Source: Sinonovacula constricta (taxonomy: Eukaryota; Mollusca; Bivalvia; Cardiida; Solecurtidae). From it: a stretch of DNA of 64,000 bases. Where the stretch lies: the NCBI GenBank assembly GCA_007844125.1, contig CM017561.1, forward strand, positions 25,463,479-25,527,478. Reading direction: 5' to 3'. Under the pieces are notes generated by a model that saw only the letters and a program-made list of their open reading frames with translations, made no database searches and was not told the DNA's origin. The stretch's first letter is position 1. Every line of letters begins with the position of its first letter. Positions 1-14,000 of this stretch are shown here, piece after piece. Position numbers and translations under genes: made by a program.

Positions 1-1558
1 TTCGCAAGAACACATGCATCCGCTATGCAGCTGTGTTTGAAACTGTCTCCATATGGCAGTCGTGTGGTTTATGACATTCACCATTTAAAGAGCAATATGC
101 ATTGACTTACGCGAGGACAACCAAAAGGACAAAACACTAAGGTCTACAATATCTTTCTTGGCTCATAAAAGGACCTAACGCTATTTTTAGCAGTACCAAC
201 AATGGTGCACCCTTTCCCAACCCCACTATTTTTTTCGTTAAGGAAGAGGAAACGTGGATGTGGGGATTTCAAGGAACACAATCTAATGTATTTTTTTCAT
301 CTCGTGTTTATTGCAAATGTATTATTTCAATAGCTCGCCTATTCTTTTGTAGTTAATCCGTTTATGGTCATTCCATGGACTAAAGAAGTTTGTAAGGATA
401 TTTATATAAGTAAAAACATGCGAAGTCTGAAATATTACTACATAGTACAGTTTCCCCCCTCCACTCTCACTCCTTTAGAAAGTATACTTATGCCGCGAAG
501 GTAAATCGTCAATAACGTTGCATATTTTTTCATAGCACACGCCGTTCAGGTGTACTTATCATTTTTAATCTCTCAACAGTACCCAACGTTCACACCCTCT
601 CTATCTTCTAAATGGCAGCTTGAAGACAATTATCGATCGATATCATGTTACACAGTATTAGAGAAATAATGGGTTGGTCAATTTGAAACAAAAATATTTC
701 TTTTCGGCGACTTCAAAAGATAGTGACCGTCGATTGTTTCCCAGAATTTTCTTTGATGTTGCAGTGTTAGCCAGAGAGCCCAGAGAAAGAAATAACACCG
801 CATTTATCTTTTTTACAACCTTGAAGAAATTAAAATCACAGTGATGTAATTAGCGACTCCATGTTATAAGTGCGTCAGAACTTCCTTGAAATTAAAAACT
901 GACCTTTTTTCGAAGGTTGATTTTTTTTTTGTATTTTCTGGTCCATCCGAACAATTATGTTATACATCTACATGATAAACCTATATATTTCTTTAATTGG
1001 CATGAGCAGCACTTTCAGAAAATGTATAGTTTTGATCATATTTTGTCATTTATACAAATTATAGAAATGGGTGGTTTTTGCTATCATCAATGTCAAACGA
1101 ACGGCGTTGTTTACCATCACCTTTTATGGTTAAAGTACATCGGCCAGTTTCTGTAACGAACTGTTCGATTGGTTTACGTCGTATGACGTCAAACAAAACA
1201 TGCAAGCGTCTTATCAACAAAACGACCTACAAAATCACAATAAACTATTGTGGATAACAGGGAACCTTCTTATGGTGAAAAATAAATAAACAAATACCAA
1301 TTAGAACCTAGTGTCAGGGGAAAGAGCCAGGAATTAGGGAGTGGAATTCACTCAAAATATGCTCAATCCCCTTTAAGACCAAAAAATTACCAAAATTATA
1401 CCATCTTTCCAGTAAATGGGTACATAAACTAGGTACCTAATTAGGGCCCTCTTTAGGCGATATTTTTCGGAATATACACATTTAAGCCATGCATGGGCAA
1501 CATGGCGGGGTCATGAAAAAGCCCTCAACAGGGCGAGTAGACCCTTATTAAACTAGTT
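1..1558. other. Left flank, no gene recognised
   Basis: AT-rich sequence with no supportable exon. The one short plus-strand open frame near 0.9-1.15 kb has no recognisable domain and no convincing splice sites. If the minus-strand gene to the right continues past its sixth exon, further exons would lie beyond this edge, because none could be seen here. Confidence 0.5.
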
Positions 1559-1580
1559 CCAACAACAACAACAACAACAA
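1559..1580. repeat. (CAA)n microsatellite
   Basis: Seven CAA triplets in a row. Mollusc retroelement tails are often short TTG/CAA runs, and the sequence to the left, read on the minus strand, could be such an element, but no ends were found. Confidence 0.7.
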
Positions 1581-1971
1581 TAAACTATTTTGGTACGGAC
1601 ACAAATGATTAAATCCTTTGCGCAAGAGCCCCCAGTTTTGGAAAATCTCGAGAAAACGGGCCAAGTCTCGTAGCGCGAGATATAAATCGGCGCATGCGTA
1701 CTAGACGTTTGAAATGGTCTATTTATTTCTGTATGTGTGTAGATATACGGTATGATTTCATGTACAGGTATGCTTATATATAAACTTGGGTACAATTGTA
1801 GATATTTTTTCCATATCAGTAATTCTCTGTGGTTATTTTGCCTTATATATATATAAAAAAGAATACATTAATTTGGTCAAATTGTGCAGCATGATTTTGT
1901 GATCACAGTGCCAACTTTACAAATAATTACTTATACATGATCAACATTTTCAAGTAAGACAAAGTCCTTAC

Positions 1972-2072
1972 TCTATCTCATCTCCTCGTTTAGCAGAGCC
2001 CGCAGAGCCCGCGGGTGACTTGGGAAGGTACTGCTGAAGACTCTTTACAAAGAAGTGGAACAGGTCAGCATT
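1972..2072 (-). CDS. C12orf56: C12orf56-like exon 6 (last visible exon; end uncertain)
   Basis: Starts in phase 0 after ttttttcag with NADLFHFFVKSLQQYLPKSP, followed by an AGSAGSAKRGDEI tail. Two endings are possible. In the first, translation stops at TAA 1970-1968 after a final Glu. In the second, the exon splices at GA|GTAAGG (donor 1971-1970) and the coding region continues to the left. The donor is close to consensus and the KRGDEI sequence looks interior rather than terminal, so I prefer splicing, without proof. Confidence 0.7.
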
Positions 2073-5000
2073 CTGAAAAAAATAACATCAAAAATGTTGT
2101 CAGTGGTTCATTGAAATATTTTAATGTCTTGGCTAACACTTGAGACCCAAATCAGAAAAAACTTTTATAGAAGTGCATGAACCAGAATTTCTCTGTCCAA
2201 AAATACCACATTAAAGGGTTAACTCCTATACTGTCTCAAAGAAAACTAAATCAAGCATGTATGAATTAGAATTCTTGACATAAAAATAACAGTTTCACTG
2301 GCTACCATGCTATTTTCTGGTCAGCCAGGATTTTGTTTCTATTTTCTAACAAATTTCTTATCAAGAATGTTGCTTTTCCTCCATATCTGTCACCATTTCT
2401 TAATCAATAACCAGTATAATATTCTTAGCTTTTTGCTTACAACCAGATGCAAATGTCAAAAAAATTGATTTAATTGGACAAACAAAATAAAAAGTGCAAA
2501 AGACTTTGCAGGAAATAGTGAGGAACCTGATCAAACACTTCAGACAGATCTGGATCTTCACTATTTGCCTAGGCCTGCTCAGTCGGACATTAATTCATTC
2601 TAGCGGCTCCATCACCTCCATACCTTCCAGAAGAGTCGTTTGAGAGCAAAGTTTTTCTCTGTGGCCATTTTTAGCTCATTAAGAAGGAGGTAGGTCTGCT
2701 CCATGTCATTACTGGGCTTCAGAAGGTCGCGTTTCAACTCCTGGAACAACATGTCAATTTTACCCCTGAAACATAAAGACACAACAAATGTTAGGATTGT
2801 AGAAAATAGATCAGGTTGTTTTATAAAAACTATATCAATTTCAACAAAGTTGTCCAGAACTCAAGATATTAATTCTGGCATGTCAGTGTGACACTTGCAA
2901 AAATAAGAAACACAATTAGAATATAAGTAGATGGATAATACAACAAATGTTTGGTTCTGTTAGAAGAGTGAGAAGAACAGTAACTGTCAGATATCAGTAG
3001 ACAAAATTTTGGTCATTTTTCTGTTTCTGTTTTTTCTCTTGACTACTACATAATAAAAAATGATTCTTTCATTTACTGTCAGCATATGACACCAACCCAA
3101 GTCTAATCATTTGTTACATGACTTGTCATAAGATAATAAAGTTGTAAAACTACCAACAATGCAAATATTAATACAGATTACTATAATATATATCATTGTC
3201 CAAACATGAAAAACTAACCTACATTAGCACACAAAAAGAAGAGAAAAAATACAACACATTGATAATGCAATTTTGTTGTGCTCAAATAAAAAAAAACACA
3301 TAAAAAATTAGACAACAATGTCAAACAACCACAACCACTTCTAAAGCTGTGATTCAATCATACACCGGCTTGCGGATCGGGAGGTCGTGGGTTCGAACCC
3401 CGGCCGGGTCTTACCAAAGACTTTAAAGTTGGTAGTAGTGGCTTCCCTCCTAACGCTCGGGGCTAAGGGGACAGCATTACGCCTGACTCGTCGGTGTCAG
3501 TATAATGGACCGGCCGGGTTCAGTCCCTGGGCACCTCATAAGTGCCCCTGTGCTATAATGATAGAAATGTCGCTGCGCAGTATCGGCAAAAATGCCGGCT
3601 AATCCCTAATCCCTAATCAATCATACACACCTTTGAGCATGGGGCCCCTTGAACATGCTGCCTTTCGGTGTGTCAATGGTTCCGGGGTTTAACATGGAGG
3701 TGGAAGACTGAAAATACAATAACAACATATCATGCTACATTTCAGTCCTCTTATTACATTGACACAAAAAGATCATAACAATGGAGACAAAGCAGAAAAA
3801 AGTGCAGATTCTGATCAGTTTATTGATTCCTTCAATTTTACAGAAATTTGTAATAAACGTAGAGATACATAAAGCAAATGGTGACCTACTCTCCTGCTTT
3901 AAATAGATAGTTTTCATGTGATGTCATCAACACTGATAAGACAGTTTAAGGCAGCCATCTTTGTGGGCAGAAGCTAATGCAGGCCGAAATCAGGAAATAT
4001 GTGTTGTATTTAACTCACCACTGTGTTTTTATTTTTCAGTCTATTTTACTGAATTTTATATCAAATTTTTAGAGAGTATTTTCAATATCAAACCTATATT
4101 TTGATACTTTAAAAGGTTAAAGAAATACAACTGAAATTGGTACACTGTTCATTTTGTTTTAAGTATTAGCCAATAGTTTTATTTTTTTCTGTGTACTGTG
4201 TATTAATTCTGTGTGTATTAATCAATTGTAAAAATATTGTATTCTAAAAATATGAATTTCAAGAGCTTTCTTATGGTGTTTATTTTTTAATTTTTGGACC
4301 GCAAATGAAGAAATTACAAGAAAATAAAATTTACCCTTCTATACAATTCATATGAAAATCCCTTGAAATTACCATCAAAGATGGCTGCCAAGATAAGGGA
4401 TTTTCACTGACGTGGAAACTATAGGGTGATACATAAAGCAAATGGTGACCCACTCTCCTGCTGTTAATTGGGTGAACCAGGCTTTCACCTCTTCTTTGTT
4501 ACTTTATTCTTATGTTCTTTACATTGTAAGTAATTACTTAGTTTTAGATGAGACAGTTTATCTAACACAAAACTTATATATAGATATATTATCAGTTGTC
4601 ATTATCTCAAAATATGACTAATTTCCAGAAGCAGCAAATACCCAAGTGCCAAAGGAGCCAATCGATGACAAGTTGCTAACAGACAATGTTGCTGATCACC
4701 TCCTTAATGTGCACCTTGATTTATCTTCATTATAAACATAGATTTACAACATTTACTTACAGCATAATTTCTAGCCTTGGGAAGAGTGTTTCTCGATAGT
4801 GATGATATCATCGTATGCTGACATTTTCAAGTCTTTTCACAATTTTACAGTGGAATATGAAGACAAGTCCATAAATTTATGTTTGTTGCATCTGATATGT
4901 TTGGTAAACTCTTTATATGCCTTCAGAGGTAGGTAAACTGATTAATGCACATTCTTCCTGTGAAAGCAGGGAATAATTAAGCGATGAAAAAAGAGATACA

Positions 5001-8000
5001 GGTGGTTTTAATATTGATGATTTTTTTAGGTTTCGAAGTAATTTGTGGATTATGGTGTGTCTACTTTAGACCACAATAACTACATACATATCAATGTATA
5101 TTCCAACTGTATTTCATATTTAATTTATGGTAATGAAAATAAATCATAAATATATTAAAAGAAGATTCATAAAACAATAAATATGCTCAAAATTCAAAAA
5201 GATCACCATAGTTTGGTGCCAAAAAAAGTCAAGGCAATATTGATAGTTTCTGCTACACCCATTCTGCTATGATTTAATTTTTTAGTGCAGCACTGTTAGC
5301 CATGAATGATGTATAGTTGGCAGAGAGAAGAAGAGGAATTAGAGAGGTGGCACTGTTGTCACTGTTGATAAATGATATTCCAGTTGTTATACAACAACAA
5401 AAACCTGTCATATAAGTGTAGCAGGAGATTTTGCTAGAAATATAGCAACAAACACGATTGATCCTGATCAGACGACTTTTGGGATGCTACTTAATCAAAT
5501 GTATACTTACAAGAAGATAGTTGCTCCAAGCTGAACGGATCAGCATCAACATTGGTGAGACATTACTGAGCAGGTAAAGGTTGAGAACGACGCGTCGCTT
5601 CTCCAGGAGGCTGCCATCCACGCTGAGCAGCGACAGACGATTCATGGAGCCTCCAAAGTCTGACACAGACGCCATACTGAGCACACTGGGATGTGAAAAA
5701 AATACATGGCAGTCAATACACGAGTGTCATGCTGACAGCAGTGTGGCATATGTACCAAAGGAAATACAGTAACTATAAGTAAAACAGTCATTGCGGCAGT
5801 AATTTTTTTTAAATGTTGATGAAAGTAGATTAGTGCATGGGTTGATGCTTTTAGAATTGCACAAATGAAAACAAATATGTCAATTTCATACATTTAAGAA
5901 GTAAGTAAAGACTCCGAGTGTGGTCAATATATGAACCTTAATAGGCAAACTAATCAAATGAAATAAGATCACACAAGTCTTACCTCCTTCTTTCAAAATC
6001 ATCTTGAGCTGGAGTTCCTGCTCGAGACGTCTGTCCACGTAATGTCGTCATTGATGAATGAATGGATGATCGCCGCTGATTGGCTACTGAGTTTACATCC
6101 TTCCCTCCATTCACTGACGTGATCTCTATATGAACCTCAGACATTGGTTTGGTTGACAGGTCAGATGCACTAAACAAGCGTTTCTGATCAGTTTTCTTAT
6201 CTGAACCACAAAATGGAGACACTTTGGTTTTGCCGATAGTAAATGAACAACAACATGTGGTTGGGCTCTCTCTGCCGTCGTCTACGTCTGGAGGCAGTCC
6301 ATTCTTCTGTGGAAGAGGTCCAGCCTCTAAATGCTTGGTGTCTGATTTGGTTTGTTCTTTGTGTGTTGTTGTTGTGAATGCGTTAGTCTTTGGAAGAGGA
6401 GAGTTCGGAAGAGGTCGAGAGGATTTCTGGGCATCATTGTTAGATCTGGCTGATTTGAGTGACCGGGCTGACCGAGCAGATTTGGTCGAGGTTCTCATGG
6501 TATTCATGTTACTAGACTTGTTCATGGACTCCCCAATCTCACTCTGGTTCTCCAGGTCCTCTAGGATATCTTCCTCCAACTCCTCCTTCAAGGACTTGAG
6601 TATCATGTCCTCAGACTCACTCTGTATTGTGTGAAGCGTCTTGCTGCCTTTTTTCTTCTTCTTCGATATACTCCCCATGCGGGCCTCCCTAGCGGATGAG
6701 GAAGACCCGCGACTGTCTGGCCTGTTATACTGCAGACTCGACAGACTAGAGTACCCATGGTCATCCGACCAGAGCTCTTGTGCTGAGATCTGGCTCATTG
6801 GGGTGGAGGCATTAGAGCGGTCACCATGGAGGTCGGAGTTTGAGTCCCGCGGAGATTTCTTCTTGCGAAATGAACGCTTCCTAACAGGCTCAGAGGTCCA
6901 GTGAGTGATGGCAAGATGCTGACTGTTCCGTTTGTCATCTCCCATTAGAAAATCCGGGAAGTCGTTCACCTGGAAAAGACAGGAACAGGATAAATACATT
7001 TTGAAATTTTGCATGTTTTGCTGTGGGTTATTTTTACCTAGTATCATTGAGTATCATTAGGGATGGTTACAGGAGACAGATACGGTGTAACTTTCATAAA
7101 CAAAGTGATAGCTTCATGACCATGTGACATAAATTAAGACCACACCTAGTTATTACATTGGTCAGTCGGTCAGTCAGTCAGTCGGTCAGTCCTTGGACAA
7201 TCCACATTCAAGTAAGTTGATGGTAGGCTATACCAGGAAAATTCAAACATGAAATGCCTCAACAAGGGATTAAAACCTGCCATGGAACTCTCCATATGGG
7301 TTGGTTTAACCAAAGACAAATTGCCAGAGAGCAGCCAATAGTGCAGATCCTTTTCAGGCAAGTTCCAGCATGGAGATGGCTGATCAGGATCTTCACTAGT
7401 TGTCTTAATCTTATAAATCTGTGCTAAGCAGGCTAAGAATTAATGATTAACAATAAAGTTTACTAGAAATCATTAACAAAATATAAAAAATAATGATTAT
7501 TCAACACTAGTAAGAACTGTTTAGCATATAGCACAAATCAAATGTATATTGATATTTCACTGACTTCTTCATTATTGATGGCTCAGATGTTCTCAATTGT
7601 TATCAATATAAATTTATATAATGAGAATTAATGTTCCCTTTTTGCTTCTAAAATGAATGAAATTCTATTCAGTTAAAAATATCCATAACCACATTCCAAA
7701 AACATGTTTTATTCATTGGGTAAAGATACTGGGTACATGTAGCTGTTTTCGGTTTGGACTGGATAGCACAGTTGTTTATAGATCTGACAGTTGATTAATT
7801 AGGCTATTACTAAGGATCATCCTTGTTGTTCATCCAACAAACCCCTTCTACTGATTGGGAATTTGATATACCGGTAACAATTATCACACTCTAAAATTTC
7901 TATAAAACTCTATTGGCATTTGCCTTTTATCTTATCTTTTATCTTTAACATGCAACCAAAGTCTATCATCGATAAAATGGGCAAATTAATCAGCTCAAAA

Positions 8001-11000
8001 CTGCATTCAGCTAGCTGCTAGCAGTGTTAATACAACTGTCATGATGGACTGAATGAATATAAAACTCTCATTGAGCACCTATTGCTGTATAAACAACTGT
8101 ATACATTAATACACTGTACTTGTAATTACATCATATGACCCTGAATTTAACCAACCTTAATTTGTCACAATCATTGATAATGCTCAATAACTGAAGCACA
8201 TATATCTCTTTAAAGTTAAAATTGAAATTGATGGGATTAGCCGGCATTTTGGCCGATACTGCGCAGCGACATTTCTATCATTATAGCACAGGGGCACTTA
8301 TGAGGTGCCCAGGGACTGAACCCGACCGGTCCATTATACTGACACCGACGAGTCAGGCATAATGCTGTCCCCTTAGCCCCGAGCGTTAGGAGGGAAGCCA
8401 CTACTACCAATTTTAAAGTCTTTGGTATGACCCGGCCGGGGATCGAACCCACGACCTCCCGATCCGCAAGCCGACGCTCTACCACCTGAGCTATTGCAGC
8501 CGGTAATTTAAATTGAACCCTAAATGTAAAATCATGATATAATGGTGACCTAAGAGACTGCAATAAACAAATGTATAATGTTTAATATAATACCATCAAC
8601 TGGACCAAATATTTCAGTTATATTGCAGGTCTGTTAACTCCAATACAAGAAAGTGCCCCCCCTTTTTTTTAGTAGCATTCAAAGAACATTTTTATTTTTC
8701 TGTCTGGTTTTACACCTGTCTCCTATGAGACTAAGGGCAAAGTTTTTGATACAGCTTTATACAGGAAGCTTTCAACCGTACATTTCCCGTCTCCAGCATG
8801 ACATAAAATAGTACAATGAAATTCTAATATTGATGTGTTTGATGTGAAAGGAAACGCAGAGTCAAACTCAGGCGCGTATCTGGGCTGTTTTTGAAGTTAT
8901 GCAAAATTACAAGGGAAATAACCTTTGTAGTAATACTTTTGAATCTATTTTTAATGATTAACAAGTAAAATGCGACACGCGAGGAACTTAATGCAATATA
9001 TAAACGGCTAAAATCCTGACGTGTATAAGTTTAATCATATTAAACCTTTTCAACTCGATTGGTATGGTAATAAGATTTTATAACATAGAAACTACGGAAA
9101 TAAAAGATATCATTCCTAACCCGGATTAGGCATCGACTTTCTTAGTGTTTTGGATAATTTTAGATTTTCGATTTTTCGAAGGAGGTTACGCACGTGCGTA
9201 AAGTGCGTAATGGCAGAAACGCGCCTGGTCAAACTTATAAAACCCTGCCGCTGCTACAGAACAAAGTCATCAAATCTTAACATAAACATGTCTGGCCTGT
9301 TTAAACAAGATACAAATTTGGTCATACATTGTAAAATGCAATGCTAATTGAAGTACAAATTCATTAAATATAAATAAAACAACAGCACGTAAAAAAAACA
9401 ACATAAACAGAATCAAGACCCTCAGGTGACATAACTAACACAAGTCAATAGTGACCTACTGTCACATGTAAAGTAGGTCATTTGGTCTTGATCCTCGACT
9501 ATTAAACCTTCCTTTGCCCACCAAAATGTCACTACATTTCTGAAGTAGTGAACACCATTATGCTTGCAGGGTTCCCATTCAAATATAGCAGTTAAATTAT
9601 GGTCAATATAGTGTCCTCCAGCCATTATTGGTGGAGGAAGACCCCAGACAAAGACTGGGGCCTAGACAAATATCTGGACAGAACCACTGGTGAAGAGCAT
9701 ACCAGCTGAAAAACCTCCCAACATAAAAGTTGTTGCTCTGACCAAGACTTAAACCCACATAGTCTGGGACCATTTGGAGCAGGTGTCTACATTAATACAA
9801 TATTTTACTTATTAATTTGACAGCTTTCCATGAAGACAAAATATGTGGTTTAATATCCCTAGTATATAGAGCATTTGATATGAATAATTGATTGTTTGTA
9901 AGAACTTCATTAAACAAACAAAGGCCACCCTATGTACATGCCCTACTGTATGGTAAGGTACACAGGTACTGTGTTGTATTGTGTTAGGATGTCACTTATC
10001 TGTAAACAATGTGTTCAATGATTGTCAAGCTGGTGTTGGGTACACTGTTATTACAGGTATTTATAACCAATCAATACCAGCTTCAACATTCAGCACCTTG
10101 TAGTCATTCCTGTATTAGAGTTCAGCCAATTATTAGAATAGTTCAATCATTCTAATTCTTGACTTTAGTTCCTGTACTGTACAGGGTTTTATACAAGTAC
10201 AATATTTCTGACCATTTCAATAATCTGTTTAAAGATAAAGTACCAGACCTGGTACCACAATTGGTAGAGCAATTGGTAGAGACCAGACCTGGTAGCACAA
10301 TTGGTAGAGCAATTGGTAGAGACCAGACCTGGTAGCACAATTGGTAGAGACCAGACCTGGTATCACAAGTGGTAAAGACCAGACCTGGTAGCACAACTGG
10401 TAGAGACCAGACCTAGTAGCACAATTGATAGAGACCAGACCTCGTAGCACAATTGGTAGAGACCGGACCTGGTAGCACAATTGGTAGAGACCGGACCTGG
10501 TAGCACAATTGGTAGAGACCAGACCTAGTAGCACAATTGGTAGAGACCAGACCTAGTAGCACATTTGGTAGAGACAGGACCTGGTAGCACAATTGGTAGA
10601 GACTGGACCTGGTAGCACAATTGGTAGAGACCAGACCTAGTAGCACAATTGGTAGAGACCAGACCTAGTAGCACAATTGGTAGAGACCAGACCTAGTAGC
10701 ACAATTGGTAGAGACCAGACCTGGTAGCACAATCTGCAGATCATCGGCTCCAGGTGTGGGAGGTCCTTAGTTTGATCCCAGCTATGACATACCAAAGTCA
10801 TTAAAAATGGTTGTGGTATGGCTCCTGCTAATGCTCAAGCAAACATAAGGGTAGTTCCACGACTGGTCGGCCGGGTGTCATGATAATGTGACTGGGTGTA
10901 GTATCATGTCAGGTGTTCAATGCAAGTTAAACACAGTGAAGGCAGCACTATATCTGCCTCAAGCTGACACTATCTCCAAAGTATAACTAAAATACTCTTG

Positions 11001-14000
11001 GTGGGACAGACCCAACAAACAAAGACACAGTCCAGCACTTTGTACTACATTTTGGCATCTTAAGATTAGGATAATTTTTTATGTACTTTTAAAACAACTA
11101 CTATTATACTAATATTATTACCAGTAAACTTGGCAGACTATGTAATTTCTCAAGGACAGGCATCCAGTTAAATGAATATTCATTAGGTTAAAAGGTAAGA
11201 GACATCTAACATATACGTCAATTATAACTAAATTACATTTTATAAAAGACACACATACTAAACATCTTGCTCCAGCCAGACAAGAATTAAAACAACAAAA
11301 GGCCCTATGCATTAGCTCTAAAGTAAAATCTATCTGTCTATTAAGACTGTGTTACAGCAATATCCTAATCTAGAATTACTGACACAATGTCCTGCAAGTT
11401 TGAATCACAGATCACTTTAGATCACAGATTAGCCATTCAACGATCTTCTAACATGTTCTTGGCATATACCACAGTCCAGTGAAAACATAAACAGTGGCAT
11501 AAAACATAAAACAACATCAAACAGAATTAATGCTGTTTTTTGTGATCTAGGGTTAACAACTGATCAACACTCTTTAAGTATTTCTTTGATGATAATGAAA
11601 AATGATAACAACTACAGTACAACCTCACTTAAGGACCACCTCGCTAGGTAGGACACTTAAAAAAAGAACCAAAGGTGTCCCTCCGAGAGAGGTTTAACTG
11701 GCTCTCAAACTATCATTAAATATTACAAATACACCAAGTTATATAAAAATCTGACCTATAGAGCTAAAAAATAGAGCGTAGAAAACATTTCAAGAAGTAT
11801 TACAAGGGCCATAACTCAGTGAAAACTAAAGCTAGAAGGACATGCCTACAAAATGTACAAGTAGGCTTTCTAAAAATAATTGTTGTAAAGTTAAAGGAAA
11901 ATCTGGCCAAAGGTTATTGACAAACTGTAAAAACAGTACCATTGCTAATTAAATTCTTGACTTACTTGCACAATGTTACCCTATGTATGTGATTGATAGT
12001 CAATTTTTATCATGTTACTTGATCAATGATTATTTTTTATCAATGTGTTACTTGATTGATGGTTGTTTTTCATCATGTTACTTGATTGATGTTTTTTTAT
12101 CATTGCATTACTTGACTGATGGTTATTTTTTATCATTGTGTTACTTGATCAATGGTTACTTTTTATCATCATGTTACTTGATTGATGGTTATTTTTTTAT
12201 CATTGTGTCACTTGATTGATGGTTATTTTTCTATCATTGTGTTACTTGATTGATGGTTATTTTTCTATCATCATGTTACTTGACTGATGGTCAATTTTTA
12301 TCATCATGTTACTTGATTGATGGTTATTTTTTATCATTGTGTTACTTGATTGATGGTTATTATTTTTTATCATCATGTTACCTGATTGATGGTTATTATT
12401 TTTTATCATCATGTTACTTGATTGATGGTTATTTTTCTATCATTGTGTTACTTGATTGATGGTTATTTTTCTATCATTGTGTTACTTGATTGATGGTTAT
12501 TTTTCTATCATTGTGTTACTTGACTGATGGTCAATTTTTATCATCATGTTACTTGACTGATGGTCAATTTTTATCATCATGTTACTTGATTGATGGTCAT
12601 TTTTTTATCATAGTGTTACTTGATTGATGGTTATTTTTTTATCATTGTGTTACTTGACTGATGGTCAATTTTTATCATCATGTTACTTGACTGATGGTTA
12701 TTTTTTTATCATTGTGTTACTTGATTGATGGTTATTTTTCTATCATTGTATTAATTGACTGATGGTCAATTTTTACCATCATGTTACTCGATCAATGGTT
12801 ACTTTTATCATCATGTTACTTGATTGATGGTAAATTTTTATTATCATGTTACTTGTTATGTTACCCCTATTGACGACTGACCGTTCCAAGGCGGTAACTG
12901 TCGGGTTTGCTGTTATTGTTAAATGACCTATCACAGATTCGTTCTCACTTTTACATTTGGCGTGCATGTGGATACCTTGGTCCTGTGTCTTTTTAATTTT
13001 TGTATATGTTGCAATTTTCATAGGACTTATATATTCTTATTCAATGATGGTCAATTTTTATCAATTTCAATTCAATTAAATTCAAAAGGCATAAGTAGAA
13101 TGTACATTGCCCTAAACAAACATACAAATGACATCACATAAGCACATGCAAATTGAGACAAGTATGACAGCAGCTACATAAGAAAGCACAACCCATATCA
13201 CTTAATGGTCAATTTTTAACAGCATGTCACCATTTATTTCAGCAGATACATTAACTACTCAAACCGGCCGCAATAGCTCAGGTGGTAGAGCATCGACTTG
13301 CGGATCGGGAGGTTGTGGGTTCGAACCCCGGCCGGGTCATACCAAAGACTTTAAAGTTGGTAGTAGTGGCTTCCCTCCTAACTCTTGGGGCTAAGGGGAC
13401 AGCATTACGCCTGACTCGTCGGTGTCAGTATAATGGACCAGCCAGGTTCAGTCCCTGGGCACCTCATAAGTGCCCCTGTGCTATAATGATAGAAATGTTG
13501 CTGCTCAGTATCGGTAATCAAAAAAAAATCCCTTAACTACTCAACATGATGAGATTGTAAATTTCATGCCTAGACTAAAGCTGGTGCTACAGACCAGAGA
13601 AACCCAAACTGGGGCTGTCTGATCAAGACATACATATCTGCAGCTAAGCAATGTGAGAGGATGAGGAGGTCAAGCTGTTGTACATTGAGGTGAGTTCATA
13701 TGCCAACTAAGATTTTGAATCTGTGAGTATAAGTAAAACTACTACCATTTCAAAGAGTGGTTTCCTATATTTTTAATTCAGAAATTTATTGCATCACAAC
13801 ATATCGTAAACAAACAGAGCAGCTTCAAGTGAATTGTAAATTTATTACTTCAAGCACCACTTTTATACTGGATTAGCAAATAGCAGATATAGTCAAGATA
13901 AATATAAGTGTGAATATGGCACATAGCGACCAGCACAATATTATTATTGATCTCCAATCAGACCATGTCGCATGACATGATGTGAACAGTCCACACAGAA

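Noticed and set aside
5642..5893. 83-codon minus-strand frame overlapping exon 3
   Set aside because: Different frame from the exon that keeps phase with exons 2 and 4. Mostly intron.
6224..6904. Plus-strand frames of 136 and 87 codons across exon 2
   Set aside because: Antisense to the large C12orf56-like exon.
6970..7047. ATG at 7047 as start of exon 2's frame
   Set aside because: The upstream 26 codons lie before a clear cttttccag acceptor and read as intron; exon 1 supplies the start.
8237..8563. 108-codon frame (and similar frames at 3387 and 13282)
   Set aside because: All three are the same SINE read through. Identical text at three unlinked sites shows repeat origin.
10152..10646. 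Minus-strand frames repeating STNCATRSGLYQL
   Set aside because: Translation of the 28-bp SINE-head array.
11983..12459. Plus frames repeating CYLIDGYFLS, resembling a membrane protein
   Set aside because: Hydrophobic residues come from the T-rich 34-36 bp unit. The array varies in length and frames break.
13263..13340. tRNA gene at the head of the SINE
   Set aside because: Anticodon loop length is wrong, and the unit has a SINE body, tail and a 12-bp target-site duplication.
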